Positions 12,101 through 23,907 of a DNA stretch of 64,000 nucleotides are shown piece after piece (positions within the stretch are counted from its first letter, which is position 1; the number at the start of each line of letters is the position of its first letter). This stretch comes from Protea cynaroides. Taxonomy: Eukaryota > Streptophyta > Magnoliopsida > Proteales > Proteaceae. The notes beneath the pieces were generated by a model, which was not told the origin of the DNA, made no database searches, and was given only the letters and a program-made list of their open reading frames with translations. The position numbers were made by a program, and so were the translations under genes. The DNA lies in NCBI GenBank assembly GCA_028583415.1, contig CM053270.1, positions 59,605,951 to 59,669,950 of the forward strand. The letters run 5' to 3'.

Positions 12101-12989
12101 TCTTCACAGGGGAAAGGAATGGGATCCCGATTGGTGTTCCTGTAAGAACTAAAGAAAAACAACTTTTCTGTTTAAATTGACTTAAAAAGTCCAAATCTCC
12201 CATGTCTACAGAAAGTACTATGACATTTGGGATGCATTCTTGAATCTTGACACATAAGACGACTGGTTCATACCTAATGAACTTTTTTTTTTTTCTCTTC
12301 ACTAGACACCAATGCCTCTCTTCCATGTGGTTCCTTATGGCCTCGAGAAGATTGTCAGTTATGTGAAAGAAAGATACAACAACACACCAATGTTCATCAC
12401 AGAAAATGGTATGAAATATTTAAGTAATATATAAAGTAGTTAGAATTAATGCTTAATGATCAATGACTTCTTTGAAAGTACATTTATTTTGATTAATCCA
12501 AGTTCAAAGACATGAATGCAATATTTTGTGCATAGGATACCCACTAGGAAGCAATTCCAATGTTTCTACTGAAGACCTCATCAATGATTCGAGAAGAGTT
12601 GAATAACTGAGCAACTAACTGGATTCTTTAACAGTAGCCACGAGGTATGACTTTTTATAAATACTGATCTACCTTCTCTAGTATTATTCTTCTGCCATTC
12701 TTCAATTGAGTTTTTCCTATGCATGATATGCATCATGCACTAACATCTGTATATATTCTTTCATAGGCATGGAGTTGATGTAAGGGGGCATTTCATATGG
12801 TCTCTTCTAGATAGTTTTGAATGGATTTTTGGGTATACATTGCAGTTTGGGCTCTATCATGTAGACTTCAATACATTAGAGAGAATACCTAAATTATCAG
12901 CAGAGTAGTACAAGCAGCTTCTAACCAGAGCAAACACATTGAAAGAAAAGGGAAGCAAGACAAAAGTGTGGCACTACATTACAAATTGA

Positions 12990-13900
12990 TGCATCCAGAG
13001 TAACATCTTGCATCCAAACTACTTGCTTCTCACCCAATAACTGAATTCATTCTTACTGTCCTGACGATGGAAAAGCTAATACACCCACATGAAACATGCT
13101 AAATGAGCATCAAAAAACGTGTGCTCAAAGTCTATGCAGAATGTTTTTAATTTCTAGTACCCCCCAGAAACCCCTTTCTGCAGTCAACAAATGTCATTAT
13201 AGATTTTATGACGCATTATCAAAGAAAATGTTATGAAAGGTAAATGTTTCTTGCAATGACTGTGACTTCAAATTTTTGCAATACAGTTCTAACCTAATTT
13301 TAAACTCTGTCTGTGCTTTGTATACTGGTCCCAAGTATGTGTGATGTTGTCAGCTGGCGTTATTAGAACCCATAGCAAAAAATTATAGCATGCATCTTGG
13401 ACATATGTATATTTGAGTCATAAATAAGCCCCCATATCAACAAAAAAAAAATAGTGGCATCCATTAAATGGCCATATTTCTTTGAGCTTGTTAATTTTTC
13501 TACAAATTATATCATTGGGATTAGGGGCTATATGGGTATTTCAATAATATGCACGGTATACATTTCTCTATAAATTAATAGTGAGGGCTTTTTTTTTCTC
13601 TGTAACGAGAGAGGCGTAAGGAAGAGCAGCGGTAATCCTATCCTCCGTTAATAGTGAAACTGTCCTCATCTCACCATGGACGTAGGCAGGACAACCTTGC
13701 CAAACCACATAAATCTTTACATTGTTTCTTTCTATTTCGTCGTACTTTTCTGCATCGTGTTTAAGGTTCACTTTCTACGAATACATTGAACTTAAAGAGA
13801 ATTAAAAATGTATGTATGGATTACAAGAAGACCAAATCCAGTAGTCAAATCCAACAATTACAAACTTGAGAATTGTAGACAGAAGTCATAATTTACACAG
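12990..13900. other. Intergenic spacer between GH1 pseudogene and minus-strand gene
   Basis: No gene recognised. It should contain the 3' untranslated regions of two convergent genes: the GH1 pseudogene from the left and the 13901-21122 gene from the right. The open frame at 13568-13771 (minus) has no recognised domain. Confidence 0.5.
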
Positions 13901-16634
13901 TTAGTGCCACTCTAGTCCTCCTAAAGTGGTGGATCCCATACCTTCCCACACTTCACTGCAGCCTACTTCTTCACTGTCAACACCCTCCATATCGCAATCC
14001 CACCACCCTCTTCCATTTGCATCTAAAAACAGAACAAAACCATTGTTATCCGGTTGGAGACAAGTTGCACATGGTTCATATGTTTTCACCCTTAAGTAGA
14101 GAAAATGCCTAGAACTCATATTAGGAGAGAAAGAATTAATGAACTTGTTAACAGAGGAAAAATTCCAGAAATTTGAATGGACATGCAATCATATGAATAA
14201 GCGTTGGTTTGCTTATATGACTTGCTCACCCCAATGCATATGCAACCCTGAAACTTTAACAAACTAGTGTTTATTGTGGAAATTCTGATGAGCTTGATTG
14301 CTTGTGAATTTAAAGTAAACAGACAGCTTACTTACAGTGATTAAAAGTAATTCTTGGCTTCTTCTCCACAATAAACTTCTCCCTTTGTCTTCTGCCATTT
14401 TGCTTTGGCTTTGGATCATCTCCAAGAACTACCATGTACCTTGGAGTATCATGTGTCTCAAAACCCCCTTGGAAATCACATAAAATAACTCAGATCAAAG
14501 CAAATAAAGGCAAAAAATAAAAAAACAAAAAAAAAAACAAAAAAAAATTTATTTCAGAAAAACATAAAAGTTAATTTCACAATATCTATACTTGATCCAC
14601 ATAGCACATCAGGTGGCAAACCCTATGAAATGAAATGGTAGTCCAAACAGCACCAGGAAGTTCAGAAAACTGTCAACAGATTGAAGTTCTTAAGTTCATT
14701 TGGAAGAACAAGGCACCTGATGTTTTATAAATACCTATATTACACGGAAAAGCTCCCAATGGTTCAGGTACTATTCATGTGGAATCATTCCTTCAAATTT
14801 CCTTTCAATGCTCAAGCTGATGAGCTTGTGGCTACCCTACTAAAGAGGAATCAAGCTGGGGACCTTTCAGCAAAAGATAAAAGGGCCAATCCACATGAAT
14901 TTCTTGGAAACTAATTCTCATAGAACAAAAGATAAAAGGGCCAAAACACATGAATTTCTTGACGGCTATTTCTCATAGAATGTTGAAATGTTAGGGATAA
15001 TATTGCCATTTGGGTTGTCGAGACTCTCCAGGCAAAATGTAGGATATGCATCTTACTGTCAAAATCTCAGACCATCTCATTTGTGATGATCTATGGAATT
15101 ACAGAAACACTCTGAAGATTTTCTGCTGTTTTTTAGACTTGAATCATCTGAACCAGAAGTTATTTCCAATTTTGAGTTAGCTAACTGTTTAAGAAGTCCT
15201 TGGAAAGGGTTAAAAAGAGGCAGTTGGGATCTGAAGTTTCCTAATCATTGCAAAGGAACTTGGCAATCAATGGAACAAACAAGTAATTGGAGAAAGGTCG
15301 GAAAGAAGGTGCAAAAGATTGATAAGATAATTGTAAGGAATAGGCAGCCATGGAATACAACTGAAATGGTAATTCTAACTGCAGGCACTTACCTCTGTAT
15401 TGTGACCAAGAACCAGTCTACTGCGATTCTGATCAAGCTCATATAGTTTTGTCCGGCAACGATTCCAGCGATCGTATACCAACTGAAATGAGAGTTGTTA
15501 TCTGGTCTCCAAAGTCTCTCCATGTATCGGAATAAGATGGTGTATCCCATACCATTCCCCTGAGACCAAAACTCTGATGAACCAGTTGTTTGTAACCACC
15601 ACTGCACTCCCATCATGGATGTAACCTGGTTTAATGGATAATTAATCCACCAAGTACGCACACCCATCCTATGCTAATGTGGCAATTGGGCCACATCAGC
15701 CTACATTCTCCCACTTGGCCCATATCGCCACATGTCAAGTGAATGTTTTGCATTGCTTTTGTTGTATGGCCATACATGAACATTAGTTCATCAATCATTC
15801 AAGATGAAACCTTCAACTCATGAATCATGGCGGTATTTGTTCAGTATGTCGGTTACTCCCTTCCATGCATTACAATGAATTGTTATTCCAAAAATGAATC
15901 CTAATGTGGCTAGATCCAAACTTTAGAAAATCAATCCCAATGATTGATTTTGAATCAACCTCTAGATCAATTCAAGGTACATTCCTTATTGCCCTCCATT
16001 CTAAATGGGCATCTGTTATTTCAATAACTTAATTTGTACAAACATAATAAATGACAGCGACCTTAAGATCCAAAAATCATCAACTTAATGTTGCAACATT
16101 TCATATAAAACATCATGTACAAAAATGATTACATAAACCATACACTCTACATATCCTAAAAATGAATTTGGTGGGAGCCCCTTAGTATAAGGGTCGGCTA
16201 TCATTTCTTCAGTACCAATTTTTTATATCGAAGCACAATGATTTTGAACATTTTCATTCACAACAAGGTACTTAATCTCTATGCATCTACAACAACTCAC
16301 AGAGCGCATGTTGTTAAAGAACCTAATTGTCGTGGTATTATCACAAAATATCCATATTGACCTTTCTATAGACTGAACTGTGACAAAAAAAAAAACAAAG
16401 CCACGATACGTGAGAGACTACCCATAGCATGCCACTACCACTGCTTCTATCATAGAGGATGCAATCTTTGGTTGCTTCACAGTTTTCCAAGATATTGCTC
16501 CTCCAGCGAGCATAAAAAATACATCCTGAAGTGTACTATCCAATATCTCCATATCCAACGTAGGCCAAAGACTAATTAATCGATTAATATGTCAAAACGT
16601 CAACATGTGATCCTTGGTTCACTGGAGACATCTG

Positions 16635-16670
<36 letters not shown>

Positions 16671-19600
16671 TTTTTTGCCGCCTTCTAATGCAGCAAAACA
16701 GGATTCCCATATAATTTCCTTAAAAATCCCTTAAGACTCCAAAGGAAAATGTTAATGTCTAGTTTGACGCAAACTTGTGCATACATCAAACTGCTTACTG
16801 TTGGGACACTATTCATTTCTTGCTCTTCTAAAACTGTCGTTGCACATTACTCCAAACTCAGTTTGTCACCTTTAACAACAATTGCTACACTCGTAGAACA
16901 ATTTTTCATCCTAAGGTGTTCTAGTATCTTCTTGATATAACCCTTTGGGACAACCCTAAGATCTCCAGTGAATTTCTATGTCTAAAAATAGAATACTTAA
17001 CTAATATACTTCATATCAAAGTTACATACTAGGAATTGTTTAGTCTCATGTGAAAGCATGTAATCATTAGAAGCCAAGAGTATGTCATCCACATATAGTA
17101 CCTAAATAATGAAACGGCTCCCCTCTATCTTAAGCTAGATACATTGATCAGCACAATTCTCTACAAAACCAAAAGAAGTAATCAAGTTGTCAAGCTTTAA
17201 GTACCACTGTCGAGAAACTTGTTTCAATCAAAGTTTAAAATCTCGTGTTTCGGAGGAGTCTCGGCCTCCTCCGAATGGGAGATCTCGGTGAGATCTAGCC
17301 GAGATCTCTCCGAAACACTGCATTTAGACCGAAACAGCTTAAAAAAAGCTGTCTTGGTGGTCAAAATTCATTTTTTAGGTCTTAAACTTCAAGGGAACCT
17401 CATTTTTACATACATGAACACATTTAGAACTTAAAATTATAAAAATAATGACTCTTTGTGGTTGTTTGGGTTCACACCCATGTTTTGGCAGTCAATGCTG
17501 AAGTCTGTTGTAAACTTCGGCTAATATTGGTTATTACATTCAATCAAATATGGCAAATGAGACAATAACATAATGCATTAAGGGAATGAGAAACAAAATA
17601 ACACTTATTATAAATCATTACATCATAGTTCAAATGTTCAAATCATTACTTCATTATAAATCATTACATCATAGCTCACGTATCTAACATGTAAAAATTT
17701 CATCACATTCTACAAACTTTTGCTTTTTTCTCTCTCATAGCCTCATGTAAAAATCTCATTTTTTTGGCAAGAAACTTACCTTAAATGGTTGATACGAAGC
17801 ACCTACAACAATCTCCGCACTTTGAAGCACCACCAGCAGCAAATTGAAAGACCAAACCAAGAAAAAATGAAGAAGAAATCATGTTTTCTTCAAAAAAACC
17901 GAGAAAACACCAACTTACCTGTTCTCGGTCGAGTTCTCTACCGAAACCGAAAACAGGTAAGTGGCCCATTTTATTACCTTTAGAAAAAGTGAAAAAGCAA
18001 TCTCTCTCTGAGATATCGCAAAAAATTGGCGAAAACTGTCGAAAACACCGAGATGACACTGAGATGAGTTATCGACTTACATTTTGTCTCGGCTAATGTC
18101 GAGATGAGCGAGATTAGCAAGATCTTGCCGAGATCTCGACAAGATTTCAAACAATGGTTTCAATCCGTATATGGATTTCTTGAGCTTAAAAACTAAAACC
18201 CTTTCGGTTTCTCTCTTTTTTTCTTTTCTTTTTTTTTTAGATTTAAAAAAAATTATAAAAAATTATAAATAAATAAAAAAACCCTTTTGGTTGCTCCATA
18301 AGGAATGTCATTTTGATATTTGATTGACGTAGCTTGAGGTCGAAATGAGTCACAAGTGTCAAGATAATCTTAAAATACTCTTTCTTGGAGACTGGTGAAA
18401 AGGTTCCTTATAATCAATGTCTTCCTTTTAATTAAACCATTTGCCACAAGTAAAGCTTTATATCTTTCACTGTTACCAGTGGAATCATTTTTTGTTTTAA
18501 AAACCCCTCTGCATCCCACAAGGGATGCTCCACTTGACAACATGACAAGATTCCAAAATTGATTCTTACACAGAGTCTACTTTACCCTTAATGGGATTAA
18601 GCCACAAATAGAATCATTATAGTTCATGGCTTGTCAGAATAATGTTGGATTAATACCAATTCCATTTTCATTTTTACAATCTTGAAGGTAAAATTGGTAT
18701 TCAGAAGGTATTGCCAGTCTTCTGATACTTAAGGATCTCCTTAATATTTTCTGTTCATTACACTCATGTTTAGACCTCAGGAGGTCGAATAATAGGTTCT
18801 ACAACAACTTCATGTCATTAGGGATCGGTTCAATAGAATGATACCATATGTACAATAATTGGAAGAATAAATCCTCTAGATTCCTAAACGAGACTAGGAA
18901 CTTAAAATGGTTGTTCATCAGACTGAATGTTCTATGAATCTTGACTTCCACTGTTGTTGTCATTTTTCAGAAATTTAGCATTCTTAGATTCTACAAGGGA
19001 GATGGAAAGTAAGGGGTAGAAGAACCTATAACCCTTGAATCTCTTGGGATAACCTATAAAGAATCCACTAACTATTCTAAGATCTAACTTCCTATCCTAT
19101 ATGTTATACAGCCTGACTTCAGCTAGATAGCCTATACACATATAGGTCTTAAGCAAGGTTTTCACCTTCTCCAAAGCTCAAAGAAGTCTTTGGAACAGTT
19201 TTTTATGATACTTTATTAGGGCTTCACTCCACAAAGTCAATAAAAGATTGTAACTACTAATGGCACTCTTGACCATTTTTACAAGTGCCTGGTTCCTTCT
19301 TTCTACAATGTCATTTTGGTTAAATGTCCGAAGCATAGTATATTGTGGAACTATATACCTTGCTCTCAAAGGTAATAGGCAAAAGTACTGGATAAAGCCC
19401 AAATGTGCCCTACAAAATATTTCCCACCTCTGTCTGATTTTACAATCTTAAGATTTTTTTTTTCCAGTTTGTTTCTCTATCTCAGCTCTACAGTTCTTGA
19501 AAACATCAAGTACTTCATCTTTATGACCTATGAGATAGAGTACAGATATCTAGTATGGTCATCTATGAATGAGATAAAATATCTCTGGCTATTCAAATAT

Positions 19601-21122
19601 GGAGTGAGAAAAGGATCACATATGTCTTTATGTATGATTCCAAATGTCTCAGAACTAAGTCTAGTGCCCTTCGTAAACTTATTGGTCTGCTTGCACTTAA
19701 TGCAGTCCACACAAGTACCAAAATCTAAGAAGCAAAAGGGTTTCTAGGGCTCTGTAACTCACCAAACTTTTGAGTTTATCTATAAAGATGTGATCTAATA
19801 TCTGGTACCAGATGTAAGACAATAGGCAGCCATGAAAGACAACTGAAATGGAAAGTTCTAACTTAGAGCATTTACCTTTGTATTGAGACCAAGAGCCAGT
19901 CTGCTGTGATCTCTGATCAAGCTCATAAAATTTTGTTCGGCAATGATTCCAGGGATCGTATACCAGCCAAAAATGATAGTTGCCGTCTGATATCCAAAGT
20001 CTCTCCATGTATCGGAATCAGATAATGTATCCATTACCAATCCCTTGAGACCAGAACCTTCATAAACCGGTTGTTTGTAACCAGCACTCCCATCATGGTT
20101 GGTTACCTGGTTTAGTGGAGAACTAATTCACCAAGTACACCCACGCATCCTATGCTGATGTGGCATTTGAGCCACAAGAGCCTACAATAATCTGATGCAG
20201 TAAATAGAACAGAAGATAATGGGAACTCTCGGAATGGCCTTTGGATGGTAGAGGAAATTGAATTGATCCTAAGGACAAGTACTAGATAAGCATACGCTAA
20301 AAAGACAGCAATGCAAAATATTGGGGCTAAGGGCATCCGTTATACACATAAATGAAATGAGAAAAGGAAGCTCGCCTTCAAGTGACATTTCCACCCACAC
20401 ATAAATAAATAAGAGCAAAAATGAAGCGCAAAGGAGCATTTTTTTGCTTTTACTTATCCGAGAAATCAGAGTAGACCTTTATAAGAAACGTTAAATGGGC
20501 ATCTTCTTTTTCTTGATTCTTGATCATCAGCTCTAGCTGATTCTTCAATTTCATCTCCTTGATTTGAACCATCACAATCTTTTGTTTCATTTTTATTGTG
20601 CTTGAACTGCTCAAATATGGCTTCATCAATAGACCCAACAGGTTGATTGACAGGAGCGGCAGAATCCTTATCCCCCAGTAGTGATGAAAAGGGTTTCTGT
20701 TTTGCCTGTTATTAGTTCGACTCACTTTAATGGTTCGAAACCCATTTGCAGCAGAGTTAGAAACAATCGCAAACACACAAAATTCAAGATACCTGAACTG
20801 TTTTAGCCGATACCGGAGTCTTATTGAGCTTCCTATCAAGGAAGTCAGAGAACGATATGCGTGACTTCCGCTCCGACGGTTTGCATTCCAAATCTCTCTC
20901 GGAATCCTTGAAACTGATTTGATACATAAAGAACAGAAACCCACAAAAAAGAAATTGCTAATTAATCAGAAACACTAACAGACAACAGAAGGGTTACGAA
21001 ATAACAAGACATTGTACCGGGAGAAAGAGGTGATAAGCTTACCCGCTCGAGCATTTGAAGACAAATGATGAAGAAAGAGAACGCTGCCCAAATCCCCTGA
21101 TCGAAGACCCTTTTGAATTCAT
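13901..21122 (-). CDS. Conserved plant protein of unknown function, five exons, 227 residues
   Basis: Five minus-strand exons join in frame: 21043-21122, 20793-20913, 20477-20705, 14336-14467 and 13901-14022 (684 nt). All introns are GT-AG and the phases match at each junction. The protein starts MNSKGSSIRGFGQRSL and has a basic Ser-rich N-terminus. FSDFLDRKLNK lies near residue 50. The middle is acidic, followed by a basic RKRRCPF patch, then MVVLGDDPKPKQ. It ends in a Gly/Trp/acidic tail containing GRGWWDCDMEGV and STTLGGLEWH, then TAA. The tail resembles that of an uncharacterised plant protein family I recall only by pattern; no function is known to me. Low-complexity charged regions and basic patches could suit a nuclear protein, which is inference. 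Intron 3 is about 6 kb and contains a copia element. The donor after exon 3 (GTCTAC) is weak, so exon 3 could instead be read through to a nearby TGA. Confidence 0.82.
14690..15331. repeat. Unidentified intronic segment, duplicated at 1040-1390
   Basis: This part of intron 3 contains plus-strand open frames at 14681-14914 and 15093-15446 with no domain I recognise. Within it a phrase around ACATGAATTTCTTG is repeated about 60 bp apart. Its copy at 1040-1390 shows many substitutions and small indels that break the frames, so neither appears under coding constraint. It is probably an old repeat. Confidence 0.5.
15332..15705 (-). repeat. Copia 3' LTR (left copy)
   Basis: The partner of 19813-20186, same length. 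In minus orientation it begins TGTAGGCTGATGTGG directly after the purine tract and ends ...CCTTACA. Confidence 0.9.
16200..18560 (-). pseudogene. Copia reverse transcriptase and RNase H remnants, split by a MULE
   Basis: On the minus strand, 17070-17105 encodes LYVDDILLAS, the copia polymerase active-site motif (YVDD). The motif KSIYGLKQVSRQWY is split: KSIYGLK lies at about 18160-18190 and QVSRQWY at about 17200-17225, with the MULE-like element between them. Around 16290-16350 an RNase H stretch with a CDNTTTI-like motif is visible. Stops and frameshifts are frequent. A 34-base A run at 16635-16668 also interrupts the region. Confidence 0.8.
17230..18156. mobile_element. Non-autonomous MULE-like element, 9-bp TSD GTTTCAATC
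   Basis: The insert is flanked by GTTTCAATC at 17221-17229 and 18157-18165. Removing it and one flank restores the copia reverse-transcriptase reading frame locally. The left end AGTTTAAAATCTCGT matches the reverse complement of the right end TGTTTGAAATCTTGT. The interior is rich in CGAGATCTCG-type palindromes. No transposase is visible. A nine-base duplication is the hallmark of Mutator-like elements. Confidence 0.85.
19178..19747 (-). pseudogene. Copia integrase remnants
   Basis: Frame pieces show the copia integrase core: CIKCKQTNKFTKGTR just before the core, then FGIIHKDICDPF with the first catalytic Asp context, then YFISFIDDHTRYLY with the DD region. Further on NQNDIVERRNQALVKM carries the Glu-containing motif. 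The pieces lie in different frames and contain stops, so no functional integrase can be made. It sits 3' of the 5' LTR in the normal gag-integrase-RT order of copia elements. Confidence 0.85.
19813..20186 (-). repeat. Copia 5' LTR (right copy)
   Basis: In minus orientation it begins TGTAGGCTCTTGTGG and ends GTCTTACA. The primer-binding site TGGTACCAGA follows two bases later, complementary in type to plant initiator Met-tRNA sites. Confidence 0.9.
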
Positions 21123-21439
21123 CTTTATCTCCAAGCCCTTTTCAGTTTTTCTCTTCTCCTGCTTTTGAGATAGCCTCCAGATTCGCAGTAATATTATCTT
21201 GAGGTGAATAAAAATTAAAAATTGCCTCTCCTACATTTTTGGCGCCAAAAGTATAAATATTTGAACTGGGGAAGGGTGAAGTCCAGATATTTTGAAATGA
21301 AATCGCGGGTAAAGGGTGAAAGTCCAAATCGGGGATTTTCGTGTTTTACATCTGGACTCCTGTATTTAGTGTATTTACAATGGAATCCCTTTTCCCAACT
21401 GCAATCGCAAGGCCGCTCGTGAATCGTGATTTATAGATT

Positions 21440-22157
21440 CTAGAGAAATCAAGATTAAACATCCATAACCGACGAGCAGTTAAGAATCAGATCGATCAAT
21501 TCTTATTTATTTTCGACTTGATCGATCCCTAATCTTATTCTGTATCAGTTTTTCATTGTATCCATACATTGATCTGATCTGAATTAGATCCTTGTTTGCT
21601 TAAGGTGGCAAAACCTCTTTGATACAAGTCAATGTGTCATAGCGACATGCCATATCTGAAACGCAGGAAGGAAGATAGAAGACTCTCAAGCAAACCACGA
21701 GAAGCACGGGGAAGTGAGAAAGCTCTCTCAAGAACCATGAAAAGTACCAGAAACAGTGAAAGAGTTTATTAGGTGTATCATTTATTACAGTATACCATCA
21801 CTTATAGATTATCATTTGATTTAAGGTTAGATCGGGAACTAAACCATGTTCAGACCATCTATCATTTATTAAATGCTCGGTCCTGTTCAAGCTTATTTGG
21901 TACATCCCCATTGATCAATTTCTACAGTTTCAATTTTGACACCCTTATTCCATCCATAAAACTGTAAAGTTTTCATTCTAAAAGTTCAAATGAAGGGACT
22001 CTCAAGTATATAAGGTATCCAATAGTCCAGGACTTAACCAATTTGCAATCATTTCCAACACTCTCTCTTGTTGCATGTCCCTCCTTTGGGTGGGTGTAGC
22101 AACATATGTGGCTCCTTTTTGGTGGAGAATCTAGAGCTCTATATCATGATAGGTTTC
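21440..22157. repeat. Dispersed repeat R2, copy 1
   Basis: This segment matches 48640-49380 throughout, sharing for example GAAGCACGGGGAAGTGAGAAAGCTCT and GATTATCATNNGATTTAAGGTTAGA. It ends where gypsy element A begins and resumes at 37037 with TTTCTATTCTAAAAATTTGAA. A TATA-like stretch (AAGTATATAAGG) is present in both copies. The element class is unknown to me. Confidence 0.7.
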
Positions 22158-22508
22158 TGTTAAGTGTTTTCTACTACTTAGAAGGTAGTACCTCCTAAAA
22201 GTAGACGAAGAAAGAGAATTGAGAAAAAATTTCATTGTCTTTTCATTCATCTCTTTGATATTTATGCTACTCTTCCTATTACATTGGTTGCTCAATCATT
22301 GCTAACAGAATTCTATTGTAACCTCCACGTCTTATCCATAACATCATGCATATCATCCCCTGATCGTGTATCATCATGTCTGTTATCCTCTCACATAATC
22401 CTTTAGTATCTCAATTGTATGTGTCATCCGAGTGCTTTTACGAATAGCTACGCCAGTTGCTGTATTTTGGGGACCCACGACATCTCAGCGGAAGAGTTAA
22501 TTGTATCG
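22158..22508 (-). repeat. Gypsy A 3' LTR
   Basis: The plus-strand copy starts TGTTAAGTG and ends TTGTATCG, with the terminal A changed to G relative to the other LTR. A purine-rich tract lies just outside it on the coding strand (AAAAGAGGGTGGCAA), as expected for plus-strand priming. Confidence 0.9.
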
Positions 22509-22763
22509 TTGCCACCCTCTTTTGACAGAACCTTGTACTCAAGGTTCTAGTTAGGATATAAGCGGCGCAACCTAGAAATATCGGCCCAGGAAGCCTCTTC
22601 CAAGGGTAGCCCATCACACTAAATTAACCGTTGCAGAACCCAGTTGTCTTGGCAACAAAGGTGCCAATAGTTTAAAATGGCAATCGGAATAGGACAAGCA
22701 TTGTCATCAAGAGCCGGAGTGGCCATTTGAGGAGCTGATGTTGGTGGTTCGCTATGGTTCTTT

Positions 22764-23072
22764 TTAAGTTGGGAAATCGTAGAACACCGGGTAAATGCGT
22801 GCTGATGGCGATAACTCCAAACAGTAGGCTATAGGACTGACTCGTTCCATTACTCGATATGGGCCAAAGTATCGACGACCAAGCTTAGAATGATTTTGCA
22901 GAGCAACAAATGTTTGTCGATAAGGTTGTAACTTAAGGTACAACCAATCACCTATTGAGAATTGTTTGTCAAAGCGGTGTTGTGCTCTTTCAAGATTAAT
23001 CCATAGAATGTGCAAATTCTCATTGCAAGACAATAGCTCTTGATCTATAGCCTCAGTAACGGAAGAGCCCAA
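22764..23072 (-). pseudogene. Gypsy A integrase C-terminal region
   Basis: The 102-residue frame matches the end of gypsy integrases: HRFDKQFSIGDWLYLKLQPYRQ and LGRRYFGPYRVMERV, the so-called GPY/F module, then LELSPSARIYPVFY. It is the last coding block before the 3' LTR. It begins after a broken frame and stops early. Confidence 0.85.
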
Positions 23073-23375
23073 AACATAATTGATCAGTACTAGAGTTGGA
23101 CGTCCATAGAGGGCTTGAAAAGGGGTGGTTCCCGTTGTCGAGTGAAAGGTAGTGTTGTACCAGTACTTTGCCTAACGGAGAAATCGAAGCCATTGTTTTG
23201 GTTTTTCAAACACGAAACTCCAAAGGTACATTTCCAGGCAATGATTGATGACCTCTGATTGCCCATTCATTTGAGGATAGTATGAACTGCTCATCACCAA
23301 AGTAGTGCCTTGAAGTCAGAAAAGCTCCTACCAAAATCTACTGAGGAACAAGGGATCGTGATCACTCACAATAGA

Positions 23376-23753
23376 TCAAGGTAAACCGTGTAAACGGGTA
23401 ATATTGACAGTGAAGACCGCTACAATAATGAGGCTTGTATATCCGATGGGTAAAGGACAAAAGTGAACATACATTGTAAGTCGGTCCACCACGACTAGAA
23501 CAGAGGATTTACCTACAAAAGGGGGTAGACCCATAATAAAGTCCATCGCCACATCTTCCCACACTAGTGAAGGTATTGGGAGAGGTTGCAATAGCCCAGC
23601 CAGTATTGATGTGGAAGTCTTCACTTGTTGACAAACAGAGCATCTAGCTACAAAATCCTTGACACAAGCACGTAGTCCATTCCAATAAATATTAGCGCCG
23701 ATTCTTGCATACGTGCGTAACATGACCTCCAATTGGACATGAGTAATACTCAT
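23376..23753 (-). pseudogene. Gypsy A integrase zinc-binding and core fragment
   Basis: Visible motifs are YWNGLRACVKDFVARCSVCQ, the second half of the HHCC zinc finger, then LLQPLPIPSLVWEDVAMDFIMGLP with the first catalytic Asp. Next comes VLVVVDRLTMYVHF, where the second Asp context normally reads VDR(L/F)SK. The frame ends before the DDE Glu, and sequence at 23080-23370 is shifted. Inactive. Confidence 0.88.
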
Positions 23754-23907
23754 AGAGGAGTAGTTCGCATAGCGGAGAAGCCGCTGAGAGTATGACTCTG
23801 TCTCAAAAGAAGAGGAGGTCGTTTCTATACGAGAAGGGGTTCAAGGAAGAGTGGTCCCATAACAGAGCATCGCGAATTGTTCTCAATTCTGGAAACATCT
23901 AAACCTC

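Larger units (their letters stand above)
7115..12989 (+). pseudogene. Beta-glucosidase (glycoside hydrolase family 1), BGLU11-like, inactivated
   Basis: Twelve exons match plant GH1: 7115-7237, 7590-7657, 9580-9638, 9971-10046, about 10127-10188, 10547-10634, 11034-11286, 11429-11544, 11886-12141, 12306-12408, 12536-12644, 12767-12989. Landmarks are FIFGTATSSYQ (exon 1), FNSYRFSISWPRVLP (exon 4), the acid/base motif TLNEPN (exon 7) and the nucleophile motif ITENG (exon 10). Family enzymes hydrolyse beta-glucosides, usually after secretion; a hydrophobic leader follows the start. Lesions are TGA at codon 5 (7127), one extra A in the A-run at 7648-7653, no AG acceptor before exons 5 and 6, a short out-of-frame deletion in exon 5, TAA at 12604 and 12616 where Tyr is expected, and TAG at 12906 where Trp is expected. 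Most other exons remain open, so decay may be fairly recent. It is non-processed, since introns are kept. Confidence 0.92.
15332..20186 (-). mobile_element. Complete but decayed Ty1-copia retrotransposon, TSD ATAAT
   Basis: Two direct repeats of exactly 374 bp (15332-15705 and 19813-20186) bound a 4.1-kb interior. ATAAT flanks both ends (15327-15331 and 20187-20191). In minus orientation a primer-binding site (TGGTACCAGA) follows the right LTR and a purine tract (AAGTGGGAGAA) precedes the left LTR. Integrase, reverse transcriptase and RNase H pieces lie in copia order, all with broken frames. The LTRs differ at many positions, so the insertion is old. It lies in intron 3 of the unknown-function gene, antisense to the plus strand and so in the same direction as that gene. 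Confidence 0.93.

Noticed and set aside
13568..13771. 67-residue minus-strand frame as a small gene
   Set aside because: No domain. It lies in the expected 3' untranslated region or spacer of the adjacent minus-strand gene.
14681..15446. Plus-strand frames as an independent gene
   Set aside because: The second copy at 1040-1390 breaks the frames, and no family is recognised. It looks like a repeat in an intron.
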